Below are positions 52,922 through 61,180 of a stretch of DNA of 64,000 nt, in pieces. Source of the stretch: Alphaproteobacteria bacterium (GTDB lineage: Bacteria > Pseudomonadota > Alphaproteobacteria > Rickettsiales > SXRF01); contig JAGVLO010000008.1 of NCBI GenBank assembly GCA_020049775.1, forward strand, positions 147,790-211,789, given 5' to 3'. Below the pieces are notes generated by a model. That model made no database searches, was not told the origin of the DNA, and saw only the letters and a program-made list of their open reading frames with translations. Within the stretch, counting starts at the first letter, position 1, and every line of letters starts with the position of its first letter. The position numbers were made by a program, and so were the translations under genes.

Positions 52922-54673
52922 TCAGATATTAAAATATTTGGCCTGCGGATGATGCACCACAATAGCAGACGTCGATTGTTCAGGATGCAGCTGAAATTCT
53001 TCCGATAGCTCCACGCCGATGCGCTCTGCGCCCAGCAGTTGCAGTAGCAATTTCTGGTCTTCCAAACGCGGGCAAGCGGGATAACCAAAGCTGTAGCGCG
53101 AACCGCGGTAGCCTTGCTTGAGCAGCTTTTTCATTTCGCGGTCATCTTCATGGCCGAAGCCCAGCTCGGAGCGGATACGTTTATGGATATATTCTGCCAT
53201 GCCTTCGGCGATTTCAACGCCCAGTCCATGCAAATACAGATAATCCTGATAGCGGTTATTGGCAAACCACTCCCGCGCCACATCAGCTACTTTTTGTCCG
53301 GCGGTCACCACCTGCAACCCGATGACGTCGCGCTCACCGGAATCAATATCGCGGAAGAAATCCGCCACGCAGATGCCGCCGTCCTTGTCCTGACGCGGCA
53401 GGCGGTAGCGGCCTACTTCCTTGTTGCCACTTTCATCAAACAGCACAATATCGTTGCCCTGCGCCGCACATTTGAAATAGCCGTACGCCGCCTTGGGCTG
53501 CAGAATATTCTCGCGCTCGCACTCTTCAAGCAGGCGTTTTAAAATCGGTTTTACCTCGGCATCCACCCATTTCCAATATTCATCTAGCGACTTGCCCGCC
53601 TTCTTGAAACCCCAGTGGAACGTGTAGAGCATCTGTTCGTTGAGATAAGGAATCAGGGCCTTCACCGGCACGTTATCAATGATTTTTGCACCCCAGAACG
53701 GCGGCGTTGGCACGTCCACCTGCTTGGCGAGTTCGGCGCGTTTGAGCTTGATGGCTTCGACTTCGATGGGGCGCAATTCCTTGGCTGCCTGCTCAGCGCC
53801 CATCACGTCATTCTGCGACCAGCGCTGCTTGGCCTTGGCATTGCTCGGGCGGTTATGTTTGCGTTTCTTGACCTCGGTAAGGTAGTCGTCAAATTTTCCG
53901 TCGGCGAGCTTGTTCATCAAATCCAGCCCGTCGAACGCATCTTGCGCGTAGGCCACACGGCCGCTACCATACGCCGCTACACAATCTTCCTCCACGTAGG
54001 CGCGTGTGAGCGCAGCCCCTCCAAGCAATACCGGCAGTTCGTAACCAAGCACGGTGAGTTCTTCCAAATTTTCGCGCATTACCACGGTAGATTTCACCAG
54101 CAGGCCGGACAACCCCAGCGCATCGGGTTTATATTCCTTAATCGCTTCGATAATGCTGTTGATAGGCTGCTTGATACCAAGATTGACAACCTTGTAGCCG
54201 TTATTGGTAAGAATGATATCCACCAGATTTTTTCCGATGTCATGCACATCGCCTTTTACTGTCGCCAGCACGATAGTACCCTTTTGCTGGCCTTCAATTT
54301 TTTCCATGAATTGCTCAAGATAGGCGACTGCTTTCTTCATCGTCTCTGCCGATTGCAGCACGAAGGGAAGCTGCATCTTGCCCGCGCCAAACAGCTCGCC
54401 AACTACCTTCATACCTTCAAGCAAGATGTTGTTGATGATATGAATCGGCTGGTGTGTTTTCAGCGCGACGGCTAAGTCTTCTTCCAGTCCTTTTTTATCG
54501 CCGTCAATAATGCGGTCTTTGAGTACGCCTTCGATGGTGTCGGCACGCTGCTTCTTTACCGCCGCTATTCCTTTGCGCCCTTCGAATAACGCAATGTAAT
54601 ATTGCAGCGGATCATACGGGTCATCCGGCGTACCTGCAGGCTTTGGGAGGATATTGTTTTTATCGTCAGTCAT
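52922..54673 (-). CDS. metH: Methionine synthase, cobalamin-binding and activation half
   Basis: This 583-residue protein carries the second half of MetH. The helical cap domain (about 40-120) is followed by the B12-binding Rossmann domain with the DxHxxG motif TVKGDVHDIGKNLVDII and ALGLSGLLVKSTVVM. The SAM-dependent reactivation domain follows (about 300-583, with KQGYRGSRYSFGYPACPRLEDQ). It must act with the catalytic half encoded at 56537-58393. The two halves are separated by three unrelated genes. There is no obvious Shine-Dalgarno. The 222-294 bp upstream are AT-rich. Confidence 0.93.
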   Translation of the reverse strand: MTDDKNNILPKPAGTPDDPYDPLQYYIALFEGRKGIAAVKKQRADTIEGVLKDRIIDGDKKGLEEDLAVALKTHQPIHIINNILLEGMKVVGELFGAGKMQLPFVLQSAETMKKAVAYLEQFMEKIEGQQKGTIVLATVKGDVHDIGKNLVDIILTNNGYKVVNLGIKQPINSIIEAIKEYKPDALGLSGLLVKSTVVMRENLEELTVLGYELPVLLGGAALTRAYVEEDCVAAYGSGRVAYAQDAFDGLDLMNKLADGKFDDYLTEVKKRKHNRPSNAKAKQRWSQNDVMGAEQAAKELRPIEVEAIKLKRAELAKQVDVPTPPFWGAKIIDNVPVKALIPYLNEQMLYTFHWGFKKAGKSLDEYWKWVDAEVKPILKRLLEECERENILQPKAAYGYFKCAAQGNDIVLFDESGNKEVGRYRLPRQDKDGGICVADFFRDIDSGERDVIGLQVVTAGQKVADVAREWFANNRYQDYLYLHGLGVEIAEGMAEYIHKRIRSELGFGHEDDREMKKLLKQGYRGSRYSFGYPACPRLEDQKLLLQLLGAERIGVELSEEFQLHPEQSTSAIVVHHPQAKYFNI

Positions 54674-54848
54674 GGGCGTTAGCTATATCGCAAGAAGCTG
54701 TAATTTTGCATCGAAATTTTGCGCTTTTAGTGCTATTTCACCTGTTTCAGGCAGGCTTCGATTTAAACAGCAGCCTAAATTTGCCGCGCACCCATATACA
54801 ATGTTGTAATATAACAATATTATAAATTAATAGTTGTTAATAACCGCA

Positions 54849-54877
54849 TTGACTTAGACTAACCAGTATGAGATTAT
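54849..54877 (+). promoter_or_regulatory. Predicted promoter of the 81-aa orphan
   Basis: TTGACT (54849-54854) and GATTAT (54872-54877) are separated by 17 bp in an AT-rich stretch. Confidence 0.45.
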
Positions 54878-54967
54878 TCTGGCCAAGGTACTTTTTTGTG
54901 GGATCTGGGATTTCACAGTGAAGTTTCAGGCCACCTCATGATTGAGCGCCTTGTTCGGAGAAACGCC

Positions 54968-55213
54968 ATGCGCGTTTACCTCATCCTCGAAGTGGACAGC
55001 ATTTCGCTGGACACCGCCCAAACCGAAGCCGTGCGAGCTTATGCCGCACAAGCTTTCGAGGCCGGCGTGAAGGTCGTCAAACCGGCCAACATGCAAGAGG
55101 AAGAGTGGAAGGAGGAAGACCGCGCCAGGCCCAGCCCCTACGCCCCGCGATGGGACGAAGAGCTGCAGGCATGGATCGACCCGTTCGGCAATTGGCTGGT
55201 CAACTACGGTTGA
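54968..55213 (+). CDS. Hypothetical 81-aa protein
   Basis: I do not recognise this acidic protein, which starts MRVYLILEVDSISLDTAQTE and ends with a Trp/Pro-rich tail (PFGNWLVNYG). GGAG lies nine bases before the ATG at 54968, a promoter lies ~90 bp upstream and a terminator ~40 bp downstream, so it looks like a complete single-gene unit. Its codons are more GC-rich than the AT-rich surroundings, which suggests a different origin. In-frame starts upstream (TTG 54896, ATG 54938) are possible. Confidence 0.6.
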   Translation: MRVYLILEVDSISLDTAQTEAVRAYAAQAFEAGVKVVKPANMQEEEWKEEDRARPSPYAPRWDEELQAWIDPFGNWLVNYG

Positions 55214-55251
55214 TGCACAAACAGCCAGTGAGCAGTAAGCAGTAAAAGATG

Positions 55252-55285
55252 AACCCCGGGCAAGCGCCAGGGGTTTTCTTTTTTT
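55252..55285 (+). terminator. Rho-independent terminator after the 81-aa orphan
   Basis: AACCCC (55252-55257) pairs with GGGGTT (55270-55275). A T-rich tract (TTCTTTTTTT) follows. Confidence 0.65.
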
Positions 55286-55303
55286 ATGCAAGTTTTTAAA
55301 AAA

Positions 55304-55669
55304 TTATTCTTTAGGGTAATTCTTCTCGCACCATTCGCGCCAGCCACCCGCCATGGAAAATACGTTGGTATAACCCATCTTTTGCAAGCTATCCGCCGAC
55401 AACGCCGAGCGGTAACCGCCACCGCAATACAGCACGAGTTTTGTACCTTTGTCGGGAATAGCATTCTCGATATCACGCTCGATGATGCCACGGGCCATAT
55501 GCACCGCTCCTTTGATCCGCGACGCCTGCCATTCACGGTCTTCACGCGCATCTATCAGCGTGAAGGTATGGCGCTTTTCGAGTAAAGCCAGTACATCATC
55601 CGCACTAATTTCGCGGATACGCGGCATCACCTCTTCCACCAGTTTTAAAAATGCGGCAGCGTGTTTCAT
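55304..55669 (-). CDS. Rhodanese-like domain protein
   Basis: This 121-residue single-domain rhodanese has its active-site loop in LVLYCGGGYRSALSADSLQ (Cys followed four residues later by Arg). The structural segments TLIDAREDREWQASRIKGAVHMARG and NVFSMAGGWREWCE are typical. Substrate may be thiosulfate or a persulfide. It lies 7 bp after the 2OG-Fe(II) oxygenase gene on the same strand, so the two may be co-transcribed. Confidence 0.88.
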   Translation of the reverse strand: MKHAAAFLKLVEEVMPRIREISADDVLALLEKRHTFTLIDAREDREWQASRIKGAVHMARGIIERDIENAIPDKGTKLVLYCGGGYRSALSADSLQKMGYTNVFSMAGGWREWCEKNYPKE

Positions 55670-55676
55670 AAAATAA

Positions 55677-56513
55677 CTATTTTTTATTGCTAAGCTTTTT
55701 AAGCAACTTGCTTACAGCGTCGTCATTAATACGCAATATGCCTTTCAATTGATTATAAACTATCAGCATACATTTATCGATTTTCACCAACATATGCTTA
55801 AGCAAGCTCTCATTTGGCCGCGCCTGATAATTAGTCGCTCGCTTCAAGGGTTTTTCTTCTTCTGTAAAATAATACAGGGCAATCGATTTGCGCGTCCATC
55901 CGTCCGGACATATAATCGGGTCAGGATGCCCGTGGAAAGAATCTCTGTCGGTATTAAAAATAACGCAGCGGTTTATGACAGGCAGCACTTTTTCAAAACA
56001 TTCGCTCATATCCCGACGCCACAGCTCTAAATGCCCCCCATATTCTTCGCGCCAGTCTTTGTTCAAATATACAAGCACGTTTACTCTCCGGCGCCAATTA
56101 CGGTGGTGAGGATGAGCAGTAAAGTCCGCATGTATATTCAAAAAACCACCCTTAGGAATCTGATGAAGTCCGCCACCTTCAAGACCTGGGTCTGCTATCA
56201 AATTCTTAATACCCGTGATATTCTCAAGCATAGAAACAAACTCGGGTGAATTTAGGTATTGAATAACCATTTTAAGCGCCCCGGGAATGTTCTCAATTTT
56301 AGTCATCCCATATTTTTTTTCATTGTAATGCAGATAATTTAGCCAATGCTCGCCATCCAGTTTTGGAAAATCGCCATAGCATTCTTCAATTGTTTTTGTA
56401 TTTAAAAAATTATCGATAACCACATGGGGAAATTCTGTGGCATTGCAGAATTTTTGTTTGCTGCTTTCATTCCTGAACAATGCAACACTGCTGTCACTTA
56501 GGATATTTTGCAT
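55677..56513 (-). CDS. 2OG-Fe(II) oxygenase family protein
   Basis: This is a dioxygenase of about 278 residues. The facial triad reads HAD in GGFLNIHADFTAHP and the distal histidine is in DRDSFHGHPDP. The 2-oxoglutarate-binding arginine follows in WTRKSIALYYF. The surrounding pattern (VLVYLNKDWREEYGGHLELW) is typical of prolyl-hydroxylase-like oxygenases acting on proteins or sugars; the substrate is unknown. I prefer the ATG at 56513 because AAGGA precedes it; an ATG at 56528 lacks one. The gene is clearly more AT-rich than its neighbours and sits between the two metH halves, suggesting transfer. Confidence 0.83.
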   Translation of the reverse strand: MQNILSDSSVALFRNESSKQKFCNATEFPHVVIDNFLNTKTIEECYGDFPKLDGEHWLNYLHYNEKKYGMTKIENIPGALKMVIQYLNSPEFVSMLENITGIKNLIADPGLEGGGLHQIPKGGFLNIHADFTAHPHHRNWRRRVNVLVYLNKDWREEYGGHLELWRRDMSECFEKVLPVINRCVIFNTDRDSFHGHPDPIICPDGWTRKSIALYYFTEEEKPLKRATNYQARPNESLLKHMLVKIDKCMLIVYNQLKGILRINDDAVSKLLKKLSNKK

Positions 56514-56536
56514 GACAAAATCCTTCATTAAATAAG

Positions 56537-58393
56537 TTAGGCTACCTGCGCTTCCGGGCTGCGACGGTCATAAATCAGATCTTCGGCTGCGGCCACTTCA
56601 TGCGCAGGAATTTTATGAAGCGGCGCAATTTTCGAGATATGGATGATTGCGCCCGTCATGCCGCGTTTGCTGGCATGGTCAAGATATACCGAGTTCAGCA
56701 CGTGACGCGCCGGCGGATTAAGCCCGAAGGAAATATTGGAAAGCCCAAGGATAATCTGGATATCCGGCAGCTCCTTGTGAATGCGCTCGATAGCTTCCAG
56801 CGTCCACAAACCAAGCTTGCGGTCGTCCTCGTTACCCGTGCAGATGGTGAAGGTCAGCGGATCAATCATCAGGTCTGACGGCGGCAAGCCGTAACCCTCG
56901 CAGCAGAATTTATGCAGGCGGTGGGCAATCGAAACCTTGCGTTCTACATCCTTGGCCATGCCTTGTTCGTCAATAGTCAGCGCGATTACTGCCGCGCCGT
57001 ATTTTTTGGCAAGCTGCATACGTTTGTGCGCCGGCTCTTCCCCGTCTTCAAAATTGATGGAGTTGATAATCGCCTTGCCGCCATAGAGCTTAAGTGCTGC
57101 TTCAAGAACAATCAACTCAGTGGAGTCAATCACCAGCGGCGCCGTAACTGAACCACGAAGGCGCGAAACCATTTCGCTCATGTCGCGCACTTCGTCGCGG
57201 CCGACAAAGGCTGTGCAAATATCCAGCGTGTGCGAGCCTTCGCGTATCTGTTCCTTGGCCATATCCACGCAAGCGTCCCAGTCTTCATTGTCCTGCGCTT
57301 CGCGGAATTTCTTGGAACCGTTGGCATTGCAGCGCTCGCCGATGGCAAGGATAGCGTTATCCTGACGCAGTTCCACCTGCTGAAACAACGACGCTACCGC
57401 TGGCACCCAGTGATGTGTACGTGCAGCAGGAGCGGGCCGGCGTTTACTCACATTTTTATTGTTAAGATTGGCCTGCCGCTCGAGCATGGCATTAAGTGAA
57501 GCGATATGGTTTTCATTCGTACCACAACAGCCACCGATAATGTTGATGCCGTCCTCTTTCAGAAAACGCTCCATCCAGCGCGCCATTTCATCTGGCGACA
57601 ACGGAAAATGCACTTTGCCCTGATGCATTTCAGGCAATCCGGCGTTAGGCAGCACGGAAAGCCCGCGCGGCCAGTTTTTGGAAAGCCAGTGTATGTGGTC
57701 TGCCATTTCCTGCGGGCCGGTGGCGCAGTTTAGCCCCATGACATCCGCACCCAGTGATTCCACAACCGTGGCGGCTGCCGCAATATCGCTGCCCACCAGC
57801 AAAGTACCCGTAGTTTCCACTGTCACTTGCACCATAAGTGGCATGGTAATGTTTTTTTGTTTCATGGCCAGCTTAGCACCGTTTACAGCAGCTTTTATCT
57901 GCAGCGGATCCTGCGCCGTTTCAATCAGGAAAACATCGGCGCGGCCTTCGATGAGACCTTCTGCCTGCTGCATAAATGCTGCTTCCAGTGCATCGTAATG
58001 AATATGGCCGAGGCTGGGCAGCTTGGTACCCGGGCCGATAGCGCCGATAACAAAACGCTGGCGTCCGTCATGCGCAAATTCGGCAATCGCTTCATGCGCC
58101 AACTCACAGGCGCGGCGGTTGATTTCCAGTGTTTTATCCTCAAGGCCGAATTCAGCCAGCGTCAGCGTAGAGCCGCCAAACGTGTTGGTTTCCACGGCGT
58201 CACTGCCAGCGGCAAAATATTTCATATGCACATCACGGATAAAATCCGGGCGCGACAGGTTCAGGATTTCCGAGCAGTTTTCCTGCCCCCAGTAATCTTT
58301 TTCCACCTGCAGGTCAGCGCCTTGTATCTGCGTACCCATGGCGCCGTCCATGAGCAGCACCTGCGAATCGATAAATTCTAGAAATTTACTCAT
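56537..58393 (-). CDS. metH: Methionine synthase, homocysteine- and folate-binding half
   Basis: This 618-residue protein carries the first half of MetH. The homocysteine methyltransferase barrel (1-310) has LLMDGAMGTQIQ and zinc-ligand cysteines in MGLNCATGPQ and GGCCGTNENH. The pterin-binding domain (about 345-610) has AIGERCNANGSKKFREA, SHTLDICTAFVGRDEVRDM and ILGLSNISFGLNPPARHVLNS. The cobalamin half is encoded at 52922-54673. Dividing MetH between its folate and B12 domains keeps each catalytic module intact. A good promoter lies upstream. Confidence 0.94.
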   Translation of the reverse strand: MSKFLEFIDSQVLLMDGAMGTQIQGADLQVEKDYWGQENCSEILNLSRPDFIRDVHMKYFAAGSDAVETNTFGGSTLTLAEFGLEDKTLEINRRACELAHEAIAEFAHDGRQRFVIGAIGPGTKLPSLGHIHYDALEAAFMQQAEGLIEGRADVFLIETAQDPLQIKAAVNGAKLAMKQKNITMPLMVQVTVETTGTLLVGSDIAAAATVVESLGADVMGLNCATGPQEMADHIHWLSKNWPRGLSVLPNAGLPEMHQGKVHFPLSPDEMARWMERFLKEDGINIIGGCCGTNENHIASLNAMLERQANLNNKNVSKRRPAPAARTHHWVPAVASLFQQVELRQDNAILAIGERCNANGSKKFREAQDNEDWDACVDMAKEQIREGSHTLDICTAFVGRDEVRDMSEMVSRLRGSVTAPLVIDSTELIVLEAALKLYGGKAIINSINFEDGEEPAHKRMQLAKKYGAAVIALTIDEQGMAKDVERKVSIAHRLHKFCCEGYGLPPSDLMIDPLTFTICTGNEDDRKLGLWTLEAIERIHKELPDIQIILGLSNISFGLNPPARHVLNSVYLDHASKRGMTGAIIHISKIAPLHKIPAHEVAAAEDLIYDRRSPEAQVA

Positions 58394-58432
58394 AACCTAT
58401 TGAAATATATAAATCATAAATCGAAGATTGGC

Positions 58433-58462
58433 AGTATAGCCGCAGACACACGCTGTGGCCAA
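58433..58462 (-). promoter_or_regulatory. Predicted promoter of the metH catalytic half
   Basis: On the minus strand, TTGGCC (58457-58462) and TATACT (58433-58438) are separated by 18 bp. The leader would be about 35 bases. Confidence 0.55.
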
Positions 58463-58489
58463 GGTTTTTATGGATTTTTGCGGATTTTT

Positions 58490-58942
58490 TTAGCGCGAGC
58501 GGGCAGTCTTTTTCTCAACTGCCACCGGCTTCCAGTATTTATCACCCTGCGCGTGCATATCTTTGGACATCGCCTCGGCAATTGCGTCCGCAGGCAACTC
58601 TATGCCGAATCTTTTGGCATCCTGTGTAAAGTTGCGAAGCCAGTCGGACATCACCATGCCTTCGCCAGGAATGTTAATCAGCGCAATCGTGCCATCTGCC
58701 TGTATCGCACGGGCATCGCCGCCATGCTTGAGCGTAAATTCCTGCGGCGTAATACCTTCCGGCATTTTCAGGAAAAGCGGATAGCGACGGCAGAACAAAT
58801 CTTCGCCGCTGACACCCATGTTTGAATCATAGGCGCGCACCACAATCGAAAAACCCTCATTACAAGGTATTTCTGCAATGACCGGATAATCATTAAGGTC
58901 AGGCTGTTTTTTTCTTTTAAGCAAACTATCCAGAAATCCCAT
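58490..58942 (-). CDS. Hypothetical 150-aa protein
   Basis: I do not recognise this protein. It starts MGFLDSLLKRKKQPDLNDYP, a short amphipathic and basic N-terminus, and continues with a mixed alpha/beta region (YPLFLKMPEGITPQEFTLKH; IALINIPGEGMVMSDWLRNF). There is no signal peptide or transmembrane helix. The tail is basic (VEKKTARSR). It lies upstream of the metH promoter on the same strand and is divergent from radA. Confidence 0.7.
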   Translation of the reverse strand: MGFLDSLLKRKKQPDLNDYPVIAEIPCNEGFSIVVRAYDSNMGVSGEDLFCRRYPLFLKMPEGITPQEFTLKHGGDARAIQADGTIALINIPGEGMVMSDWLRNFTQDAKRFGIELPADAIAEAMSKDMHAQGDKYWKPVAVEKKTARSR

Positions 58943-59067
58943 CTCTTACTCCCGTATCATGTGTATTTTATGCTTTATGGCTATCCAACATCTTTCAAAT
59001 AGGCGTAAAGTCAACCTTGCTAACGCTGGCTGGAAGATGCTGCTTTTGTTTTCAATACGTTAGCCTC

Positions 59068-59095
59068 TGGACAATCGCGCGCAAGCCTCTATACT
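59068..59095 (+). promoter_or_regulatory. Predicted promoter giving leaderless radA mRNA
   Basis: TGGACA (59068-59073) and TATACT (59090-59095) are separated by 16 bp. The radA ATG at 59102 is seven bases after the -10, the expected transcription start. No Shine-Dalgarno is present. Confidence 0.5.
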
Positions 59096-59101
59096 GCGGT
59101 T

Positions 59102-60505
59102 ATGGCAAAGCCCACATCCAATTTCATCTGCCAGTCCTGCGGTGCTGTCCACCCTAAATGGTCAGGCAAGTGCGACGCCTGCAACAGCTGGAACAGCATC
59201 GCGGAAGAAGCCATCGAAGCCACCCCCAAGGGACTTAGCTCAGGCAAAGGCAAAAAAATCGAATTTGTAGCACTGGAAGCAGACGCGCAGGAAGCCGCAA
59301 GGAATTCATCCGGCATCGGCGAACTCGACCGCGTACTCGGCGGCGGACTGGTGGCCGGTAGCGCCGTACTGATTGGCGGCGATCCGGGTATCGGCAAATC
59401 CACGCTGCTTCTGCAAATGGTTGCCACCATCGCCGGTAAAGGTATGAGCTGCGCTTATGTTTCCGGCGAGGAATCCGTGGCGCAGGTGAGTTTGCGCGCC
59501 AAGCGCTTAGGCCTTGCCAGCAAGCATGTGCAGCTTGCAGCGGCCACCTCAGTGCGCGACATCATCGCTACACTGGACACACCCAATCCGGCCGATGTCG
59601 TTATCATCGATTCCGTGCAGACCATGTATCTCGACAATCTCGACGCCGCGCCCGGCACGGTAAGTCAGGTGCGCGCCGCCAGCCACGAACTGATAAAACT
59701 GGCCAAGAAGCGCGGCATCACCCTGTTCCTCGTCGGCCATGTCACCAAGGACGGGCAGATAGCCGGACCGCGCGTGCTGGAGCATATGGTTGACACCGTA
59801 TTGTATTTCGAAGGCGAGCGCGGCCACCAGTTCCGCATCCTGCGCGCAGTCAAAAACCGTTTCGGCGGCACCGATGAAATCGGCGTATTTGAAATGGGAG
59901 ATGGCGGGCTGAAGGAAGTGCCAAACCCGTCCGCGCTCTTCCTTTCCACCCATGAACATCCGGTCAGCGGCGCTTGTGTTTTTGCTGGCATGGAAGGTAC
60001 GCGACCGCTGCTGGTGGAAGTGCATGCACTGGTAGCACCGTCCTACATGAGTTCCCCGCGCCGCGCCGTCGTCGGCTGGGATACAGGCAGGCTTGCCATG
60101 GTGCTGGCCGTGCTGGAAACGCGCTGCGGTATCCGTTTTTCTGACAAGGAAGTCTATTTGAGCATCGCAGGCGGCATCCGCGTGAATGAGCCTGCTGCTG
60201 ACCTCGCAGTAGCGTCAGCGTTGCTGTCTGCGCTATACGACATGCCGCTGCCGACATCATCCGTTATGTTTGGTGAAATCGGGCTGTCGGGCGAAATACG
60301 CAGCGTTTCACGCATGGAAACACGATTGAAAGAATCTGAAAAGCTAGGATTTAAAGTCGCTTACATTCCAAAAACCAGCGCATTTAAAGGTTTGACGATG
60401 CCGCTAAAACATGTAGAAACTGTATCCGCTCTGGCGCGAGAATTATTTGGCGCGCAGGCCAGAAAGAAAGCCATGCAAGCAACCGAGGTGGCCGCCTATG
60501 ATTGA
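59102..60505 (+). CDS. radA: DNA repair protein RadA
   Basis: This 467-residue RecA-related branch-migration ATPase has an N-terminal zinc finger (FICQSCGAVHPKWSGKCDAC). Walker A is GGDPGIGKSTLLLQ, Walker B is DVVIIDSVQTMYL, the RadA-specific motif is KNRFGGTDEIGVFEM, and a C-terminal Lon-protease-like domain has GEIGLSGEIRSV. Length is normal. It is the first gene of a rightward cluster with cvpA, purF, an SDR gene and an EI24 gene, and overlaps cvpA by 8 bp. Confidence 0.96.
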   Translation: MAKPTSNFICQSCGAVHPKWSGKCDACNSWNSIAEEAIEATPKGLSSGKGKKIEFVALEADAQEAARNSSGIGELDRVLGGGLVAGSAVLIGGDPGIGKSTLLLQMVATIAGKGMSCAYVSGEESVAQVSLRAKRLGLASKHVQLAAATSVRDIIATLDTPNPADVVIIDSVQTMYLDNLDAAPGTVSQVRAASHELIKLAKKRGITLFLVGHVTKDGQIAGPRVLEHMVDTVLYFEGERGHQFRILRAVKNRFGGTDEIGVFEMGDGGLKEVPNPSALFLSTHEHPVSGACVFAGMEGTRPLLVEVHALVAPSYMSSPRRAVVGWDTGRLAMVLAVLETRCGIRFSDKEVYLSIAGGIRVNEPAADLAVASALLSALYDMPLPTSSVMFGEIGLSGEIRSVSRMETRLKESEKLGFKVAYIPKTSAFKGLTMPLKHVETVSALARELFGAQARKKAMQATEVAAYD

Positions 60506-61166
60506 AGCGCAACTGAGTGTATTTGATGCCAGTGTTTTTGCTGTGCTTGCCCTTTCGTGTCTTTTTGCGTTTTTCCGTGGTTTCGTTCGTGAGGTGCTTT
60601 CGCTGGGTGCATGGATTGGTGCTGCCATCGTCACCATTTATTATTTCCCTATGGTCGCTGAAAAAATACGCCCGCATTTCAAAAACCCCATCGGCGCTGC
60701 CGGTGTCGGTACGCTGGGTATTTACACCACGGCGCTTATCTGTTTTTCCATTATCAATACCATCATCCTCAAATTCATCAAAAGCGGTAGTGATGTCGGC
60801 ATGCTCGACAATCTGCTTGGGCTTTTCTTTGGCGCATTCCGCGGCGGTGTGATTATCGCGCTGGCATTTTTTCTCTACACAATCGTCGAGCCGGACGAAA
60901 AAAAATACCCCGACGAAATTAAGAAAGCCCACACCTATCCGTATGTGGAAAGGAGTGCGGCCATGCTGGCCAAGATAGCGCCGGAGTATTTGCGCGAAGT
61001 TTCGTCGTTGCAGAAAAAACTGCAGCAGGACGAGGCTAACCGACCCAAGATAAGCAGCAGCGAGTTAGACGCCGCACTCAATAACGCAAATAAGCCGGCC
61101 TCCGGTACAACAGGCAGCGCCGTAAGCCTCGGCAATAGCATTGCCGCAGAAACACCCAAACCATAA
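60498..61166 (+). CDS. cvpA: CvpA family membrane protein
   Basis: This 222-residue protein has four hydrophobic helices in the first 150 residues. The family pattern is FAFFRGFVREVLSLGAWIGAAIV, then LDNLLGLFFGAFRGGVIIAL. A helical, polar C-terminal tail of ~70 residues follows. CvpA proteins are needed for colicin V production in E. coli and otherwise relate to envelope function. The gene stands directly before purF, the conserved pairing. The ATG at 60498 overlaps the radA stop; a longer frame into radA is rejected. Confidence 0.9.
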   Translation: MIEAQLSVFDASVFAVLALSCLFAFFRGFVREVLSLGAWIGAAIVTIYYFPMVAEKIRPHFKNPIGAAGVGTLGIYTTALICFSIINTIILKFIKSGSDVGMLDNLLGLFFGAFRGGVIIALAFFLYTIVEPDEKKYPDEIKKAHTYPYVERSAAMLAKIAPEYLREVSSLQKKLQQDEANRPKISSSELDAALNNANKPASGTTGSAVSLGNSIAAETPKP

Positions 61167-61180
61167 GAAGAACAATAACA

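Noticed and set aside
54674-54895. SAM-II-like riboswitch upstream of the metH cobalamin half
   Set aside because: An AGGCT/AGCCT stem and a TGAAATAGCACTAAAAGC segment recall the motif. The conserved loop sequence and the pseudoknot pairing are missing.
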